Source: Narthecium ossifragum (Eukaryota > Streptophyta > Magnoliopsida > Dioscoreales > Nartheciaceae). From it: a stretch of DNA of 64,000 bases. The DNA lies in assembly GCA_963920575.1 (NCBI GenBank), contig OY986974.1, positions 4,221,281 to 4,285,280 of the forward strand, read 5' to 3'. Within the stretch, counting starts at the first letter, position 1. Each line of letters begins with the position of its first letter. The notes under the pieces are model-generated. The model did not search any database and was not told where the DNA came from. It worked only from the letters and a program-made list of their open reading frames with translations. The translations under genes and the position numbers were made by a program. Below are positions 60,643-64,000 of the stretch, in pieces.

Positions 60643-61819
60643 TCAATCGCGGAGAAAGAGAACTTGGGCGATCAAATTGGGGCATTTACTTGGAGCATTC
60701 AAAAGTGACAGTGCACAAGTAACAAAGTTTTACATTTGTTGGGTATTCTTGGAAGCAAAGGCAGGCACCCTTTGTTAATTTTCTCGATAAAATTGAAGAT
60801 CAACAAAATGGTTCAGATCATCAATGAAACAGAATTCAACAAGCACCTACCTTGAAAACCGAGCACGAAAGTGTCTTGAATGACGCATGGTCATCCCCAT
60901 CAAGAACTGCTGAACGAACCATCTGACTATTGCTTCTGAAGCCCTTGATTGAAGAAGTTCTCACTCGTATCCTGAATAGCGATTTTACCGTGACACTTAG
61001 TTGTTGATTTAATGTTCTATTGTAATCTGGCTAGCTCTGTTGTTGATATTTGGATAAAGACAGTGATTTATTGTAATCTAGCTAGCTAGCTCTGGTGTTG
61101 ATGAGTTTTTGGGAGAAAGGGCTTCACCTTCACAGTGTTCTTATCATTGACAAAGGCCGGCCACCAAGGATTACAGTTTTGGCTTTTCTGACATCTGAAC
61201 ATGATGTTTGAACATTTCAACACTGGTTTCCTCTCTTTTTGGTTGCCAGGTTAATTAAGCTATCAGATAAGTCTTTTATTAGACATTGTGCACTCTTGAA
61301 CAAGTCTCCAGTCTTTCTTGACCCCAGCACTATAAAGACTCTTTACCATGCATGATGTGGCAAGATGATAAGCCTTCTGGATGAATAATTAATGAAGGAT
61401 GGGATGCATGTGAGTCATGTGAAAGTCCCAGAAATTTCCTTGTTGAGAAAAGTTTGCTTGGAATCATGATTACCTGTATGAATCTAAAATCTTTCGTCAG
61501 TGGAAACAAACTCGGTTGTTAATAGTCTTGTCTAACGGATATACCTTTTTGTTTCCATTCACATGAAATTGGGAAATCACTTTTTTCCATTTTACAGGAT
61601 AGGTCGTGGAATTCCCACATCTTCGAGTCATTTTCTTGGAGTTCATTGAGGAAATTCCATTAAAAGGAAATTAAGAATAGTATTGTTAAATATATGTGAA
61701 TGACTCTGATGGATGATCACAATATCCATTAAGAGTTGGACTACATACTTCATATTAAATCTTTGGTGAATTTTTTTTTTTTTAGGAGTTGAGCCAACGG
61801 CTTACATGTAAAACAGACT
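60643..61819. other. 3' region of the AKAP17A-like gene and spacer
   Basis: This stretch probably holds 3' UTR with a CTAGCTAGCTCTG duplication near 61030 and 61080. No coding exon is recognised. Confidence 0.35.
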
Positions 61820-62862
61820 ACATGATCCCTTCCACCCCGCTGGGTCCATCACCCTAGACCCAGTTAAAACCCGCCAAGTTAACCCTACACTATTTTGCCA
61901 GAGCATAAGCTTGCCCCGTACATGATCGAGGAACATGTATGAACATAATATACTCAGCAGAGAGCGATAGACCAAATCACTCGCACAGTCGACGCAACGA
62001 CATCCGGCCATAGCCGCCCTCCATTGAGGATGTCGAACCCACCAAGACCGCACGAACCTCCTCCGAGCTCCAGCCCCTTTCCTCCCCACAGCGCCCTGCA
62101 ACTCATTGAAGAACTTGCTGCGCAAACTGACACATCACCAGTGCATGGATCTATCGTCTCCTCCGCTGCCCCGCACCTCGGGCATTCTCGCTCGAAGCAC
62201 ACGCGCGTGCGCCACATGAGCTCTATGTCAGGGAGTCTGCCATGCCACGCTTTCCATAAGAAGTGTCGCATCCGCGGTGCCGCTTGTAGGCGCAACAGGG
62301 ATCTCCGGTCCTCACCGTCCGGCTGGCATACCTCAAGGAAGATCCTTTTTAGAGCAGAGGAGTAGACCGACGCTGTAGTTACCCTCCCCTTAGGATCAAA
62401 GGTCCATCACCACCGATCTCCTTCCTCGTCCACCGCCATGGTGCTCACGTCCGTTGCCATGCTCGCACCCAACACCTCCGCCAACCGATCCATACGCCAT
62501 CCACCGTCTATCATAAGCTCCCCAACAAGCATGTCATCGCAGTCACCATTCCCCACAAACGGAGCCGGTCGCCTCTCCAACAGCTCGTCCAACAACCACG
62601 CATCTTTCAGCACGTTAACCTTGCTCTCCTTCCCCGGCGACCACCGGAGTCCATGCCGAAGCTCCCTCGCCGCCTCGCACAGGTCCTTCCAGTGGACTGA
62701 GGCCGACCTCCTCGCCTTGACCGGTGGCAAGCGGCCCTGCCAATGATATTTAGCTCGCGCCATCCGTGACCAAACAGAGTCCTCCTCCTGTAACAGAGCT
62801 GCTATTCTCCTAGCCTTCAAAGCCTGCCGCCAAACTTCCAAATTTGGTGAAATATTAAACAC
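61820..62862 (-). pseudogene. LINE (non-LTR retrotransposon) C-terminal fragment
   Basis: Reading leftward from 62862: WRQALKARRIAALLQEEDSV and WSRMARAKYHWQG, then VHWKDLCEAARELRHGLRW and VLKDAWLLDELLE. This is the region after the reverse transcriptase in plant LINEs. After a frame change near 62400 comes RMRHFLWKAWHGRLPDIELM followed by RECPRCGAAEETI, which is the zf-RVT zinc-binding motif. Further left the frame breaks several times. The reverse transcriptase core itself is absent, so this is a 5'-truncated dead copy. Confidence 0.75.
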
Positions 62863-63434
62863 TATAAATCTTGTCTTTTTTTATATAAATATAAAAAGAA
62901 AGACATATTCTGGGGCTAAAAATATAATAAAGATAGAAAATTCGAGGGGAAGTGTCTAGTCCAAAAATAACTAAAATATAATAAATTAAATTTGTGAGGA
63001 AAAAAAAAAGATTCAGAGAGATGTGGCCTAACCTTCCACCTATTTAATAAGTTGTATACCATACCATTCTCAATTGCCCAAAGGATGCAGACCTTCAAAT
63101 AAATCCACCAGCCATCCCCATCCCTAAACAGTTTCAAGATTTTGACCCTGAACCTAACTCATCAACCCTTCAAGATCCACAAGCCAACCCAAAAACTACG
63201 TCCGTAGAACAAGTCAACCTACGAGCAAAGAAAAAACCACACCCAATGACGTCCAGACCATCATGAACTCCGATTCACATTCCTAATCAAATTAACCAAG
63301 AACAACAACATCAATTTACAGTTCAAATTTGGGATTTTTTTTTTCTCCCAGAAAAAAACCCCATCACCATAATTTACATACATAATTTAACATCCTCCTA
63401 ATTTGAAACAAAAAAAAGTGGAGATCGATCATCA
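62863..63434. other. AT-rich spacer and 3' region of the right-edge gene
   Basis: No gene is seen. The region right of 63300 is probably 3' UTR of the minus-strand gene ending at 63435. Confidence 0.35.
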
Positions 63435-64000
63435 TCACTGTTGCCCTTTCTTTGCATGGCGTTTAGTTGGTGATAAAACCTCTTGTGCTCCTCCTCCTCC
63501 TCCTCCTCCTCCCATTTTCTTAGCTTGGAAAGAAGCCATGGATGCCATCTTCTTCTCACTCATCCTCCTCCCATACTCTTTCTTCTTCACGGGCTTCTTC
63601 AAGCTCCCACCTCCTCTCATGGTGGGCACCAAATACCACCATATGGAAGTGCAGCATATGGCCAGCACCCTCCCAGACATGAGCATGCACAATAGTATCA
63701 GCACCATCACCACAGGCCAATAGTGAGCGGGCCTCCAAAAACAGAAGCCCTTATTCACCTTTGCAGCCTCCTTAACACCACTGTTATTATTAGTCACAAT
63801 TGGCGGCGGCGGAGGAGGCGCTGACACTGCCGGAGACGGTGCAGCCGCCTTCGGCTTCTTGGCGTCGGGCGCCGCCGGCTTCTGGGCCTCTTCCATGACT
63901 TTGGTTTCCCTGGGCTTGACGACGACCGGCACCCAGTTGTTGTCGTTGGAGTAGACGAACCGGACCATCGAATGGTCGCCGGCCTTGGCCCAGATCTGCT
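63435..64000 (-). CDS. Plant-specific one-span membrane protein, N-terminus outside window
   Basis: At least 188 codons are open from the right edge; QIWAKAGDHSMVRFVYS crosses the apparent Met at 63968, so that Met is internal. The protein has a basic/Pro/Ala-rich segment (KPAAPDAKKPKAAAPSPAVS, then Pro-rich), the conserved-looking block FCFWRPAHYWPVVMVLILL with one hydrophobic span continuing to about IWWYLVP, and a Lys-rich tail with KKEYGRRMSEKKMASMASF and an eight-Gly run. This pattern resembles an unnamed family of plant proteins with a PAHYWPVVMVLIL motif; I know no function. Low-complexity CCT repeats on the plus strand at 63488-63512 encode the Gly run. The stop is at 63435-63437. Confidence 0.7.
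   Translation of the reverse strand, partial: QIWAKAGDHSMVRFVYSNDNNWVPVVVKPRETKVMEEAQKPAAPDAKKPKAAAPSPAVSAPPPPPPIVTNNNSGVKEAAKVNKGFCFWRPAHYWPVVMVLILLCMLMSGRVLAICCTSIWWYLVPTMRGGGSLKKPVKKKEYGRRMSEKKMASMASFQAKKMGGGGGGGGAQEVLSPTKRHAKKGQQ

Noticed and set aside
62024..62746. Plus-strand frames of 102-113 codons
   Set aside because: They are antisense to the LINE fragment, which explains the sequence with recognised motifs.
63403..63723. Plus-strand 106-codon Pro/Phe-rich frame
   Set aside because: It is antisense to the minus-strand membrane protein, and the proline run is the complement of its glycine run.

Overview
This is nuclear DNA from a flowering plant. Genes are intron-rich with GT..AG junctions, every gene family recognised is a plant nuclear one, and several gene 5' ends are much more GC-rich than the rest (DG1 exon 1, the AKAP17A-like exon 1). 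That gradient suggests a monocot, probably not a grass, but this is only an inference. No bacterial, organellar or viral operon is present.

The exon models below were assembled by hand from splice sites and reading phase. Twelve host loci are supported. From left to right they are: a five-span tweety-like membrane protein (minus, 4516-8145); the small GTPase ARL8 (plus, 9862-15818); the cytochrome c oxidase assembly factor SURF1 (plus, 16897-20632); the calmodulin-binding TPR protein NPGR1 (plus, 28812-32606); ribosomal protein eS1/S3a (minus, 33957-36535); the plastid PPR protein DG1 (plus, 40022-45221); a 74-aa SVIP-like protein (plus, 46774-47452); a WAT1-related EamA transporter (minus, 48860-50704); an 11S globulin seed storage protein (plus, 53449-55229); an AKAP17A-like protein (plus, 57269-60642); a basic one-span membrane protein cut by the right edge (minus, 63435-64000); and a broken GT34 glycosyltransferase copy (38592-39222). 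They are ordinary single-copy-looking genes with no shared pathway. Each is regulated separately, and no operon logic applies.

Mobile DNA fills the rest. The left edge is a Ty1/copia element with a long intact ORF and a complete 3' LTR. It is followed at once by a 1052-bp Mutator-like element with 181-bp terminal inverted repeats and a perfect 9-bp target duplication. The 4.5-kb ARL8 intron 4 carries a miniature LTR element (TRIM/SMART type) and a hAT-like MITE. The 21-27 kb stretch holds an LTR-like copy, a hAT transposase remnant, an assembly gap of 200 N, three short Helitron-like elements, an internally deleted Mutator-type gene split by a GC-rich MITE, and a 40-bp minisatellite. A fourth Helitron-like copy lies at 8969-9170. 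A palindromic element family built on TCGGTA-type sub-repeats occurs four times (8.7, 45.8, 46.2 and 51.6 kb). A gypsy gag fragment and a LINE fragment lie near the right end.

I found no clearly new biological system. The most interesting material is structural: the TCGGTA palindromic family, the short Helitron family with A^T insertion sites, the MULE whose TIRs each carry a G-box palindrome, the fused N-terminal/C-terminal MULE gene, and the inverted duplication at the SURF1 start.
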